Shown here piece by piece: positions 48,114-59,862 of a stretch of DNA of 64,000 bases; position 1 is the stretch's first letter, and each line of letters begins with the position of its first letter. This stretch comes from Chrysoperla carnea (Eukaryota > Arthropoda > Insecta > Neuroptera > Chrysopidae). The notes beneath the pieces were generated by a model. It saw nothing but the letters and a program-made list of their open reading frames with translations. It did no database searches and was not told the origin of the DNA. The stretch lies in assembly GCF_905475395.1 (NCBI RefSeq), contig NC_058340.1, positions 55,096,181-55,160,180 of the forward strand, given 5' to 3'. The position numbers were made by a program, and so were the translations under genes.

Positions 48114-48660
48114 AAACTAGAGTGATACCCACCCGCTTCGCTGGGTTTAAAAGTAAAGATAAAGATTGCTTTCGCTTATCCCCTTTCTATAACACTCGAA
48201 ATAATGATAAGGATTGCTTTACACAGGTAAAATATATGTATGGTTTCCTATTTTTTTAAATGTATAATAGTCGTAATTATTCATTGAGTATATCAGAAAA
48301 GATGGCCGTGAAATATTTTATACTGACTGTTTGTACAGAAATCTGTAATTTATGGTAATGTCAAATGACTACTTTTACAGAAATCTGTAATTTATGGTAA
48401 TGTCAAATGACTACTTTTACAGAAATCTGTAATTTATGGTAATGTCAAAATCTGTAATTTATGGTAATGTCAAATTAAATTAATTTAAAATTTTTTTTTA
48501 TTATTTAATATATCTTTATAAATTATATCTCATGTGTTAATCTGAAGTATGAGCTATATTGCTGTACAGTTTCATTAAAAACCATTCGCTAGTTTTAGCG
48601 TGAAAGCGTAACAAACAAACAAACATGCTTACTTATTTTCGCATTTATAATATATAGAGA
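48114..48660 (+). repeat. Dispersed repeat beginning CTAGAGTGATACCC, copy 2
   Basis: Sister of 37063-37480; the close match suggests recent spread. A diverged relative lies at about 33053-33210. Confidence 0.75.
48336..48474 (+). repeat. Tandem repeat, 42-bp unit
   Basis: TACAGAAATCTGTAATTTATGG recurs three times at a 42-base period with a fourth shortened unit. It is an expansion inside the repeat at 48114-48660; the sister copy at 37063 has one unit. Confidence 0.85.
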
Positions 48661-49301
48661 TTTATAGTTCCTAGCCTAAACTTTACCTATAATACATCAT
48701 TTTCTCAAAATTGTATTCCTTTGGTTTTTTATTAACGATAATATTTGTTGAATAATTATCCCCAAAATAAATATTTGCTTGAAATTACAAATAAAAGCGC
48801 TTTTGTGTGATTATCGTGTAAATTCGGGAATCGTTTTAAATCGTGTATAACCAAAATATTAATATACTATTTGTTTTTTTAATTTTCATGCTTGAATGCA
48901 ATATTTTGAATAGTTTTATTGTTTAAAAATAATTAAATATTTGACGACAAATATTTTTATTGTTTCTCTTCCAAAAATACAATACTAGGTATTGTCATTT
49001 GTCAATAAATAAATTAATTATTTCCGGTAAATTCAATTTATAAATTTCACATAATTAAAAATCAATATTCATTAATGTTTTTCTTTTAATAATTTAATTA
49101 TATTTAGAAAATTTAATAAGTCTTTCTGGCTTCAGAAAATTTATGAAATTTCAGTTAATAATTTGAACGAAAAGTGTGGGCTTTTACCGCTCGATTGGTC
49201 ACTGCAATGCAACAATCGCAAAAAAGTACTCTTTCTGTGTACGATTTTCGAAATTTGAGTAAAATCACTTTGAAATATTTATCGATTCAATGCGAATAGT
49301 T

Positions 49302-49555
49302 CAGTTGGTTAAGGCGTAACCAATTCCGTCCGCGGTATGCTTAGGGTAGCGGGTTCGATTCCCACCGTTGCAACAAAATTAATTTAATTATATATATGTA
49401 TATGCATGAAGGAGGTGCACTCAGCCTCTGAAATTTTGGAGCTGATAAATGAAATTATCAGCGGAAAGGTGGTAAAACACATATATGGTATCACAATGAG
49501 TTCTATAGCCTAAGTATGTCCTACGTGGCAGCCAATACCTAAGCTAACCTAACCT
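49302..49555 (+). mobile_element. tRNA-derived SINE with 13-bp target-site duplication
   Basis: Box A and box B as in the other copies; tail CTAACCTAACCTAA. Flanked by AATGCGAATAGTT at 49289-49301 and again at 49556-49568, the mark of LINE-driven retroposition. The duplication overlaps the first tRNA-like bases. Confidence 0.92.
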
Positions 49556-49847
49556 AATGCGAATAGTTTAATCATATACGTTTTTATTTTTAATCATCTT
49601 TCTCAATTATAACTTTTGGCAATATTATATTTAATAAAAAATATGAGATATATTTATAATTATTTGAATAATATAAATCACCTACAATTAATTAAGTATT
49701 AGGAATATTTAATTAGGTATAAGATGCAGTTTTTAATTTAAAAATTTTATATAGGTACAAAATTATATGACGATGTCACGAACAATCTAACCTCGACATA
49801 CTAAACCAGATTAATTAGGCTATAAAATCTTAGATTATTTAGTTATT

Positions 49848-50378
49848 ATACCATGTATATATGAAATATATCATAGTATAGTAAGTTTAGTCCCAAGTTT
49901 GTAACGCTTAAAAATATTGATGCTACCAACAAAATTTTGGTATAGGTGTTCATAAAATCATCTAATTAGTCCATTACCGGTTGTCTGTCTGTCAACATTG
50001 AACTAAAAAACGAAAAGAGATATCAAGCTGAAATATTCATAGCGTGTTTAGGATGTAAAAAGTGAGGTCAAGTTCGTAAATGAGCAACATAGGTATATTG
50101 CATCTTGGTTCCGTAGCCCATCTTGCAAACCGTTAGAGCTGGACAAAAGTTTAAAATTTTCCTTATAAAAAAATAAACAACTTTTGTTTGAAACATTTTT
50201 TTTTTATAAACATATATTATATGTATTATATGGAAATATCAGTTATGAATGTGTGGCTATCTAAAAGTCGATATCTTTTCTTACTTACATGACGTCAAAA
50301 AACAAACTATTGCGTCATCAAGACAGACTATATATGGTATTTCAACAATTAACTCAGTCAATTGTTTGTTTCCACTTG
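49848..50378 (+). mobile_element. HINE-like element, full length
   Basis: ATACCATG after TT, CACTTG before TT. It has a changed 3' third (TTACTTACATGACG near 50283) that is shared with the fragment at 52040. Confidence 0.83.
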
Positions 50379-52039
50379 TTTAGGCTATAAAATTTTATAT
50401 GTAGAATTTATTATTCATGCAATTTTTTATCGATTGAAGAGATAGTTTGACCTTTTAAATAAAATAGCTCTAATAAGTATTTGTTTACGTTTTTTAAATT
50501 CGAATAGAAGGAGGTCAAGTCGAAACGCACACGTGAATAGATTTTTTTTTTAATTTATATAATGTTAAATAACTTTTGATTACGATTCATAGATAGCTTT
50601 TGATATAAAATTTTAGAAACATATTTTGCTTTTAATTACGTCCATAAAATATACAAATTTTATAATTTTATAATATATATTTTTATTATAATATTCTTCT
50701 AATATATAAAAATCCCGTGTCACGGTGTTTATGATCGCACTCTTCCGAAACGGCTCGATCAATTTTAATTTTTTTTGTATATTTGGTAGTAATAGTAGAA
50801 AGTATTTTTTTGTATATTTTGTATAATGGGTCGTAAAATATTTTTCACGCTCCTCCCTCACCGATAACTCATATCAAAAAGAACATAGTTCCTACCGAGT
50901 ATTTCATGAAAACCCTCATTCTTCATCAAATTTAGAATGATTTATATTCTGTTTTAATCACAATAATACTTATAGTATGCAAATTACTTATACGGTATAA
51001 ATATTAAATTGAATATAAAAGAAAAGTATTAACATAAAAATATTATTTAATGATTAATAAATAATAATAAACAATACAATTATTAATTCAATTAAAAATC
51101 AATTACATATAATTTTTTATTAATATTAAATAATTGATGTTTTATTGTATTTTCTTTTTGCTGGTTAATTGAATTAATTTATGGAAATTTTTTTTTTCTT
51201 TATTTATAATTTTTCAAGGTTTAATTATATTTTTTTTAAATTGTATTTAAAACAAAAAATTAGTTTAAAATGTCTACCTAAAAAGTGGAAAAATGTTACA
51301 AATAAAATTTTTTATATTTAATTAATGAAAACCAGTTTTTTTTAAAGAATATTTCCATATAATCCACGAAATATATGGCGACTTAATCGATTTTAAATGT
51401 CAATTTATAAATCACGTTTATGTTAAAATATAGCAAGGGAAGTTTGCAAAAATTTAAAAATTCCCTGGCATATGTGAATATAGAATATTTTTAAAAATAG
51501 TATTTTATTTATTTTTAATGATTATCAGATCCATACAAAATTCGATGGGAATTTAAATTAAGATGAACATTTCGGTGGCCTGTATTATGCATTTTGTTAA
51601 TACATATCCCACTTAGGACCCAAAAGTCTCGCACTTAAAGTTTTTACTTGATATTTGACTTCATAGAAGTCGAAAATATTGACGCGAAGCGATGAAACTA
51701 TTATTGGACACCTGCTAGATAACATTTAAAATAATTTTTAACTCACTTGATTTGACAAATTTTTCAAAAAACTTGTTTTATTATAAGGTCATCACATCAT
51801 TGGAACCACATAAATCAGATAGAATCCCAAATTTTTATAATGTAAATTATTTTAAATCCGCCTATTGACAACATATGATAAAATTATGTCATCATAAAAA
51901 TAGAGTTATCGTTAATTACGTAAATACAAATTCGCTAAGTAGCGATCAAGTACGTTAAAGTTTATTTCATGATAAATTCTAGAAAATATTCCTACCTGTC
52001 TTTGGAATAGTTGAAAGGATTAATAAAGGCAAGTGGATA
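50379..52039. other. AT-rich DNA of the putative FASN intron
   Basis: Only a short match at about 51593 to one arm of the 19263 hairpin; otherwise very AT-rich and featureless. Confidence 0.5.
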
Positions 52040-52160
52040 CTTTAGAGTGACTATCTTTCTTTACTTACATGACACAAAAAAACAAACGATTGCGTAATCT
52101 GTCACTGTATATACGTGGTATATCAACAATTAACTCAGTCAATTGTTTGTTTTCATTTCT
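52040..52160 (+). mobile_element. HINE-like element, 3' end fragment
   Basis: Keeps the variant TTACTTACATGAC segment, subterminal GTGGTAT and the 3' hairpin. The 5' part is missing. Confidence 0.6.
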
Positions 52161-52614
52161 TTTTATATAGCAATACGTTAAAAAATGGTTAGAAGCTTGG
52201 ACTATCCAGGGCGCAGTTTCAAATTTTCTTCCATATTTTAGCGTTTTCTGGTGACAATGACTTTCTTTTAAAAAATACGGCAGGCAAAAAAAAATTGTTG
52301 TCGAAACATGAAGATCGAATAATTCGATTTCTATAAATTAAACAGTCGAGTCACGGTTAAAACTTCAATTTTCTTTATTAAAAAAATTTTAAGTTGCACA
52401 ATTTTCCCTTATAAAATAAGCAGGACCGTGAGCGTAGGGTCTTGGAGGCACCAGCCGATCGCCTTATATTTATTTTAATAATTTGTAATAATGTCCGTAT
52501 TTCTTAAAAGTTCGACATCTTTACTTATTTATTTAATACTTCCTGTGATAGTAGCAGTAGACTTAAGTCCTTTTCGAAATTAAAATTAATCAAAAACTAC
52601 TTCTCAATAGTTTA

Positions 52615-52645
52615 TTTTTATTTATTTATTTATTTATTTTTTTGG
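52615..52645 (+). repeat. TTTA microsatellite
   Basis: Several TTTA units in a row, ending in a T run; similar short runs at about 35610-35625 (TTTA), 37430-37445 (AAAC) and 43461-43472 (CA). Confidence 0.8.
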
Positions 52646-53399
52646 TAAGGGGAGCGTTGCCTGATTTTTGCACCCCACCACCCAATATGGTTAAAACGCA
52701 CCTGAAATTAATAACAATATAATAAAATAATTTTACTGTAATATTTACATATGATAAATTGATTAATTAATTCTCATACACTTGATTTATCATTTTTTAT
52801 TTGTAAAAATACAATTAAACCTAATTAATTTACATAAATTAATAAAATATTAATATTTTAACGCAAATTTAATTTCATACAAATGTTTTGACCATGAAAT
52901 AAAAAAATTGTGTTGCAAATATTTTTATTTCATTTAATTTGTAATAAAAATTTAAATATGTATATACAGGTATTTTATAAAAAAAGACTAATTAAGTCAC
53001 ATTTTATTAGAGGTAAGTCGGTTCAAAAAACTTTCTAGCATTTCTACTTAGAACTTCTTTGCATCCCTGCATTCATTATCTGCATGCGATCAGAAAACCA
53101 TAATATGTATATAGATTATGAAGGTGGAAAAAAACGCCCTAATAGATTGTAGTGCTTTATAATATTTATTGAACTAATTATATTTTTAGAATATCGTAGG
53201 AGATGGTCAAGTAAATGTATCATGTTAACACAAATTGGCATCTTATATTACACCTAGTGATGATAAATTACTTTTTAATTCACTTGATTTGAGTTTCATG
53301 TTTACCTAGTTAGTTTTTATTAGCTAATATAATCGACGTTCTAGAATTTTTTTTTTTCGAAGAAATATAAAATGACGCAAAAAAAAATATAAGACGAAA

Positions 53400-53580
53400 A
53401 CTAAGTATAAAATTGTTCGATATCTGGAGTAATTTTCAAAGTATCGAAAAGAGTTTTCGATATTTCGAAAACCAAGGCAGATATCGAAAAATTTTATTCT
53501 TATTTTTCGTCTACATTCATAAAGTTATAACAAAATTCATCATCAAAGTTGAAAATAAGGTACAAATGTGTTTTGAGCCA
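53400..53580 (+). repeat. Relative of the 56850 foldback
   Basis: GATATCTGGAGTAATTTTC, TTTCGATATTTCGAAAACC and CATCATCAAAGTTGAAAATA match the 56850 element. The 75-codon frame here is repeat-derived. Confidence 0.5.
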
Positions 53581-55523
53581 ACCCATGTTAAAAATGAGGC
53601 GAATTCAAAAACAATTAAGGAAATTTTTATTAGTTTATAAAAATATTATGTAAACAAATGATTAATCTATTGTTATGGTTTACAAACAAATTTTCTTAGT
53701 GAACCACAGACAAGTTTCATTTTTTTGATTACAATAAGAAAATAATTGTACATACACGTGATGTCCTTACTATAATTAATGTTCAGAATTTAAATTATTT
53801 AGTAGTTAAATTAAAATTTAAAATAATTATTTAATAAAAAATGATTATTAAATATGTTAAAATTCATCTTATATATACAATTATTATACAACTTGAACCT
53901 ACATCAAATATATTTAGCGTTTAAAAGATTTATTTAGATTATTAAAATGATTATTATGACACAGTTCAAAATATCTTAGAAAGATATTTTTAAAGAAATT
54001 ACGACCGTTTCCGAAGATATAAATAAATTAAGGTAGTACCTACGTGCGCAAAAGCCAGTTTAGACTTGTGGTTGAAATTATTTTTACCTTATTTTCAACT
54101 TTTATGCTAATTTAGTTTACGCTGTATGTATCATATTAAAATCGTCAATTATAATCGAGAGACTTTGATGTCAATAAATATCGTATACATGATTAAAAGT
54201 AAACAACACAAAAAATAATAATTAAACAAAATTTTCAATTTTCGATATTTTGAAAATTTTTTTCTTACTTTTTATAGTCTTATATTGTCAAGTTATAATT
54301 AATAATCTAAATTAATAATTGCGAATCCTTCTGATCGGCTTAACTTATTTTTTTGAAGTAATACTTCCTACACTTACAACTTAATTATTTTATAACAACT
54401 TAATGATTTAATTCTTTTGATAAATGTTGTATTTCGTTAATTCATTAATTGCCACTTTTTAGCAGCTTATCGATTTTATATCCGGAACTTTATATAAAGG
54501 CCATAATTTTTATGACTTTGTTTGTACCTATTAGCGAACGATTAAATTAAGGAATATTTACTTTTATTAAAGCCAAGTTCATTTTATTATTTTCATTAAT
54601 GAATTATACTTACTAAAATAACATACGTAAATCTTCCACAAAATAATCTTTCATTGAACGCAATGTATAATTGACACGAACATAAGAAGCGAAGTACAAG
54701 GTGATATAAAAGTACTCACCCTAATTTGAAACGCACTAACTAGATGTTTCTCTTTGATTAGGTATTTCCTTATATTAAAAAAACAAGTGATTTCTTTTTT
54801 GTTACAAATATGACTCTTTAATTTAAAACCGAATTATATAATTATTGAATATAAATATGATATTCAAAGTGCTTTTCGTCGAAGCATAATCACGGAACGA
54901 CTGAAAGAACTTATTTGAGAACGATTATAAGTACAGTCTAATTTTCGAACAAGCATTCGCAAAAATCGCCATGCCATACTTTTTCGACGGGTTTTATATG
55001 AGAAAGCTAGTCGAAATATTTGATATTAAGTATAGAAATTATTTATTTGCAAAAACGAAAGTATCTTTCGAAAAAGTGATCACTTTTGTGACACTGTATC
55101 AAGATTACAAATAAATGTTTTTTCTAGACCATATCATACGTCTCACATAAAAATATTAAAAAAAAGAATCCAATAGAAATAGCAGAAGACATTATAATTC
55201 AATTAAAACCATAACAATAAAACGGATATACAATGACAAATTTCAACGACCATAAACATATAGCACTGTTGTGATCTAATCAGTGATGTAAATTGGATTT
55301 GATGTCATAATGTACATTTTGTTTAATAAAACATAATATTTTGTTAAAGTCCAGATGAAATTGATTCGAGGTTACTGATATAAAAGCTGAAAACGTAACG
55401 AAAAAATAAATATTAACACTTCTGAATATTTATTTCTTTTCTAATTGAAATTAAGTAAGAGGTTGGAGACGAAGTTGGAAGTGCGTATGGCACTTTAAAG
55501 CGGTTTTTTTAATTGCGTTTACT

Positions 55524-55783
55524 TGGTTAGGTTAGGTTATATTAGCTGTCCACGAAGGACACACTTAAGCTGTAGAGCCCATTGTGATACCATATATGTG
55601 TTTTACCACCTTTGCGCTGATAATTTCATTTATCAGCTCATCTCCTTCATGCATATACCATGCACTACAACAGTCCATCACAACTATTAATTAAATTAAT
55701 TTTGTTGCGACGGTGGAAATCGAACCCGCTACCCTAAGCATACCGCGGACGGAATTGGTTATGCCTTAACCAACTGAGCTAAT
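55524..55783 (-). mobile_element. tRNA-derived SINE with internal deletion
   Basis: Same family: CCTAA tail at 55524-55538 (read in reverse), box B and box A complements at about 55722-55780. About 30 bases are missing near 55640 relative to the copy at 10884. Confidence 0.88.
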
Positions 55784-55875
55784 AGGGCAACATCAATTAT
55801 ATATTACAAGACAGTAAAGTTAATTACTCGAATTTTTCTCTACTTTTTAAACTATACTTTTTTTCCCCTACTCGT

Positions 55876-56398
55876 AATAGGGTATTCTACTATTTTTGAA
55901 AAAGTACCTCAAAATGTTGATTTAGCTAATAAAAAGCCACCAAAAATTTATTTCGGAAAAATATACACGCTTTCTTGCCAAAAACTTAAATTAAATTTTA
56001 AACCTTTTTTAAACTGTCAAAAACGCGAGCATCCAATTTGATGACGTAATACCGGTATCATTATACGAAATAACACAAATAAGTTTGACAGATATATTCA
56101 TAGACATCTGATTATAATAAATATAAATATTTATTATCTATGGATATATTATACGCAGCTGTCTACACTGAACTAACTGATGGTCTATAGCTGATACCGA
56201 TATGACATCACAACAGGGCTTGCCTGCGTTTTAGATCACGTGATATACAGTTTAAAAATTACGATTTTTAATTTTAATATTTTAAAAGAGAAATGTGCTT
56301 TTATGTCTCGAAATCAGAATATTTAAGTATATTTTTACATAAATTTTAACTTTTTTCAAATTTCATAATTTATTTTTGACTAACGATAATACCCTATT
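55876..56398 (+). mobile_element. TIR element of about 525 bp, copy 1
   Basis: Ends AATAGGGTATT and AATACCCTATT are perfect 11-bp inverted repeats. The middle has an AT-rich palindromic stretch around 56090-56160. No open frame, so a MITE-type element. Confidence 0.75.
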
Positions 56399-56849
56399 CA
56401 TTTTTTAAAAACCCATTCCGTTTCTTCTAAAATTAACCTTTTATAACTATAGAATATTCATTATTAAAGCGTATGATGGGCTAATGGAATTTTTTCACAC
56501 TAAAACAATAATTATATTGTACTATATAAACATAATTTTAAACTTGTGAATGTCAATGTAAAGACATTATATTACATTCAAACTAATATATAACTACATA
56601 TCTAGTATACAAAAAAATAAATAAATTTTTGAAGTAACATGACTTTGATGATAATAAAAACGATGATAATTAATTTAAACAGAACCATTTTAATGTTTAA
56701 AATAAAAAAAATAATAACAAACTTACATGTTGCATGTTTTTATTTATAAATAATTATCGAAAAATATTCATTCAATAGATACTTCCAATAAAAAATAGTT
56801 TGAAGCTATAATTTGGAAGTTGTAGCATAAAGAATCATTTTATCTTTTA

Positions 56850-57180
56850 AGGTAGTACGAATTATATTCAATTATTTGTACTTTATTTTCAATATTGATG
56901 ATGAATTTTGTTATAACTTCATGAATGTAGACGAAAAATAAGAATACAATTTTTCGATATTAGCCTTTCGAAATATCGAAAGCGAAATAATTAAGCTAAA
57001 TTTTCAATTTTTGATATTTTAAAAATTACTCCAGATATCGAAACATTTTATTCTTACTTTTCGCCTTCTATTGTCAAGTTATAACATAATTTACCATCAA
57101 AATTGAAAATATACAAATTATAAATATTTTTTTTTATATTTGTGTCCCCACTACCGTGTTCATACATCCATAATTAGCCG
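56850..57180. repeat. Foldback region related to 53400-53580
   Basis: Arms at about 56880-56965 and 57035-57125 pair (TTTTCAATATTGATG / CATCAAAATTGAAAAT). Similar sequence occurs at 53400-53580 and, in part, 54090-54300, so a small dispersed family. Confidence 0.6.
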
Positions 57181-59629
57181 GGAACAACGGGTTTACAGTG
57201 TGCCATGTTTGTGACGTAATAAGTATAATATACGATATATTATTATACGATAATTTTGAAACTGCAAAAAACTTTGAAATTATCATGAAAAAATAGAAAA
57301 TAATACATAATTTTGTTATAAAACTAACGAATAACTTCTATTTTGGATCAAACAAGATTGGCAGAAAAAGTTGTTTCAAAATATCTAGTTTCCAAAATTA
57401 ATATCCACATTTTTTATCTACAAGGGAATTAATTATATTGGAAGTGAAAAATGCTTTTACAAAAAGATATAAAATATCATATAAATTGGTATTAAATAAT
57501 TAGCATTAAATCTTCATAATTTTATTAATATAATAAATTAATAATAATATTTATATAATATTATATAAAAATATTAAATAAATCCTTGAACAAGATATTT
57601 CCTTTTTTTATTAAAAAAAAAAAAAAAAAACAAATAAGTTCAGTTTTTCAACAAAAATTCTTTTTCATTCTCAATTCATTTCTATATTTACATAAATACT
57701 TGTTCGTATAAAATCGCTTGAGTAGTTCCTTGACGAGTTTAAAATATACATATAATTAAATTTTTGCAATATTTATATTAAAAAAAAGGGTTCGTGCTAG
57801 TAATTCTTAAAAATCTTTTTAATTGGTGCAGGAAAAAAAATTTAATTTTGTCACAAAGCTCATAGGTCAACGTAGTTTAAAATTTATTACACTTGGGTCT
57901 AATTTATATAAAATTTAAAAAAAAAGTGGTTTTTGATTTTGTGTAGTGATTTATACAATGTCAATGATTTATACCTATATCAAAAACGAAATTTCCAAAA
58001 TTTTAAATAAAAATTAGCAAACTTTTTTAAGTCATCTGTTAAAATTTGTATATTTTTATTGTGGAAGCGCAGGCAATTAATATGTCATATATATAAATTT
58101 ATATGTTTTATTCTTCCCAGCGCTTCCATATTATCATCAAAGTTCTGCACAGCCAGAAAAGATACGAAAGATTACTTTTGGAAGTTTAGATGCAACTGCG
58201 AAGTACACATCCTCCTTCGCGTCTTGGAATTCGCTTGGAATTTGAAATGAATAGGCATATCTTTAACTTTTTTTTTTGAATTTATTTTCTTATCAAGTTT
58301 TAGAATGAAGAATCGATAACTTGAAGATATATTTTTTATACAAAATATCCAATTTCAACATATACCTAAATTTTTATCGCTGAAAGTCAAGCAGAGTAAT
58401 TATGATGTCACAAACAGTGATCGCATTATGTTTTTACGATTACTGCTGAACGGTTTTTACTCTCAGAGCCTGTTATTGCCTAATTTACTACAGCAAAAAT
58501 AAAGGCATTTTTATTTTAGAGGATTCACTTAGAAAATTTAAAAAAAAAAATCTATCAAAAGGCTACTGAGCCTAAAATTTTGTAAAAAATTCAGAATTTA
58601 AAGCTCACTTAATAATCATAAATTTAAAATAAAATGCTCTACACGCTCTTTTTATAATATATTATGATAGCTTAAAAAAATAAGTAAAAAGTTGAGATTT
58701 TTTTACAATATTGCAGATAAAGCAAACAAAAGCATGTAAAAAATAAAATATACCTTCAAAACGTGCGTCAGAATTAATAAAAAATAATAATTTCTCAGAA
58801 TTAATACACTCGTAAGTGTAAAAATAAATAATATTAGAAAAATCGCAAAGGAACAATCAAATGTAAATAATATAAAAATTGTAATTGGATTTAATATAAT
58901 TAAATTACTTATATTATTACTACAATGTCTAAAGCGGAAAAATTCTCATGAACTTTTCACGTGTTGTGCACTTATTCATGTTAATATTTTGATAAAATAT
59001 TCTCATACAAAATTCAATAAAAAACATGCATATTAATATTTAAAAAAATTAGTGAAATAAATTATTGATTGATAAGAGAATTTAGTAAATAGATTAATCG
59101 TATGAGTTTGTGCAAATTGAACTACTGACTGATATTAAATAATAAAAACATCTTGATAACACTTGGACATCACAGTTGGAACGTTCTTAAGATGTCCTTC
59201 TGATTTGGAAGAGGTGTCTTTCAAATACGGCTACATACTATACTATATTAGTTATTATTTAGTACTCGAACTGTTTAGTTCGAATTAATAAAGCTTAATT
59301 TTAATTATAGTGTTTAATTATTAATTATTAACTTGTAAGTAATTAATATTAACAACAATTAATTTATTAACAAATTATTGTTAATAAAAATTTATTAACA
59401 ACAACCCACGTTCATAATTTGCAATAATTGTTTAATTTCAATTTTTTTTTTTTTTTCAAGTGGAATTTATAGAATTGAAATTAAATACATTTTTTTTTTA
59501 TAAAAAGTATTTGATCCGTAAAATATTTAAATTTCAATGTCATTAAGAGGTCATTTTTGTGTATTCAAAAGGCTACCCTTCAATGATTAAGTTTTTTTTT
59601 TTAATTTTTCTTATTTTCTTTTGTTTCAG
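57181..59629. other. AT-rich DNA upstream of the FASN start codon
   Basis: A long A run near 57615-57632 and a TTAA/TAATTAA-rich stretch at 59290-59400. No exon with flanking splice sites recognised before 59630. Confidence 0.5.
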
Positions 59630-59681
59630 AAAATTTATATATTTATTTAATTTAAAAATATAATAAAATAATTATAACAAA
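59630..59681 (+). other. FASN: FASN 5'UTR segment in front of the start codon
   Basis: A polypyrimidine tract and TTTCAG acceptor end at 59629, 52 bases before the ATG, with no coding potential between. This is the usual form of a spliced 5'UTR whose first exon lies far upstream. Confidence 0.7.
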
Positions 59682-59862
59682 ATGCCAGCTCGAGGCGCAC
59701 CAGCTCCAAATGGTAGTCCATTCGGTACCAACCCAGATGAAGATATTGTTATTACTGGTATTTCTGGACGTCTTCCAGAGAGCAGTACCATTGAAGAGTT
59801 CAAGCAACAGCTTTTCGATGGTGTTGATCTCGTTACAGATGATGAACGTCGTTGGCCATCTG
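59682..59862 (+). CDS. FASN: FASN exon 2 (first coding), residues 1-60
   Basis: [20 protein letters not shown] leads into [20 protein letters not shown], the start of the ketosynthase fold. Donor CTG|GTAAGT; codon 61 is split. Confidence 0.93.

Larger units (their letters stand above)
43660..59629 (+). other. Putative 16-kb first intron of FASN
   Basis: No coding exon was recognised on either strand. The interval holds the repeats listed separately plus long AT-rich DNA. It is an intron only if the 43.6-kb exon is correctly assigned. Confidence 0.4.
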
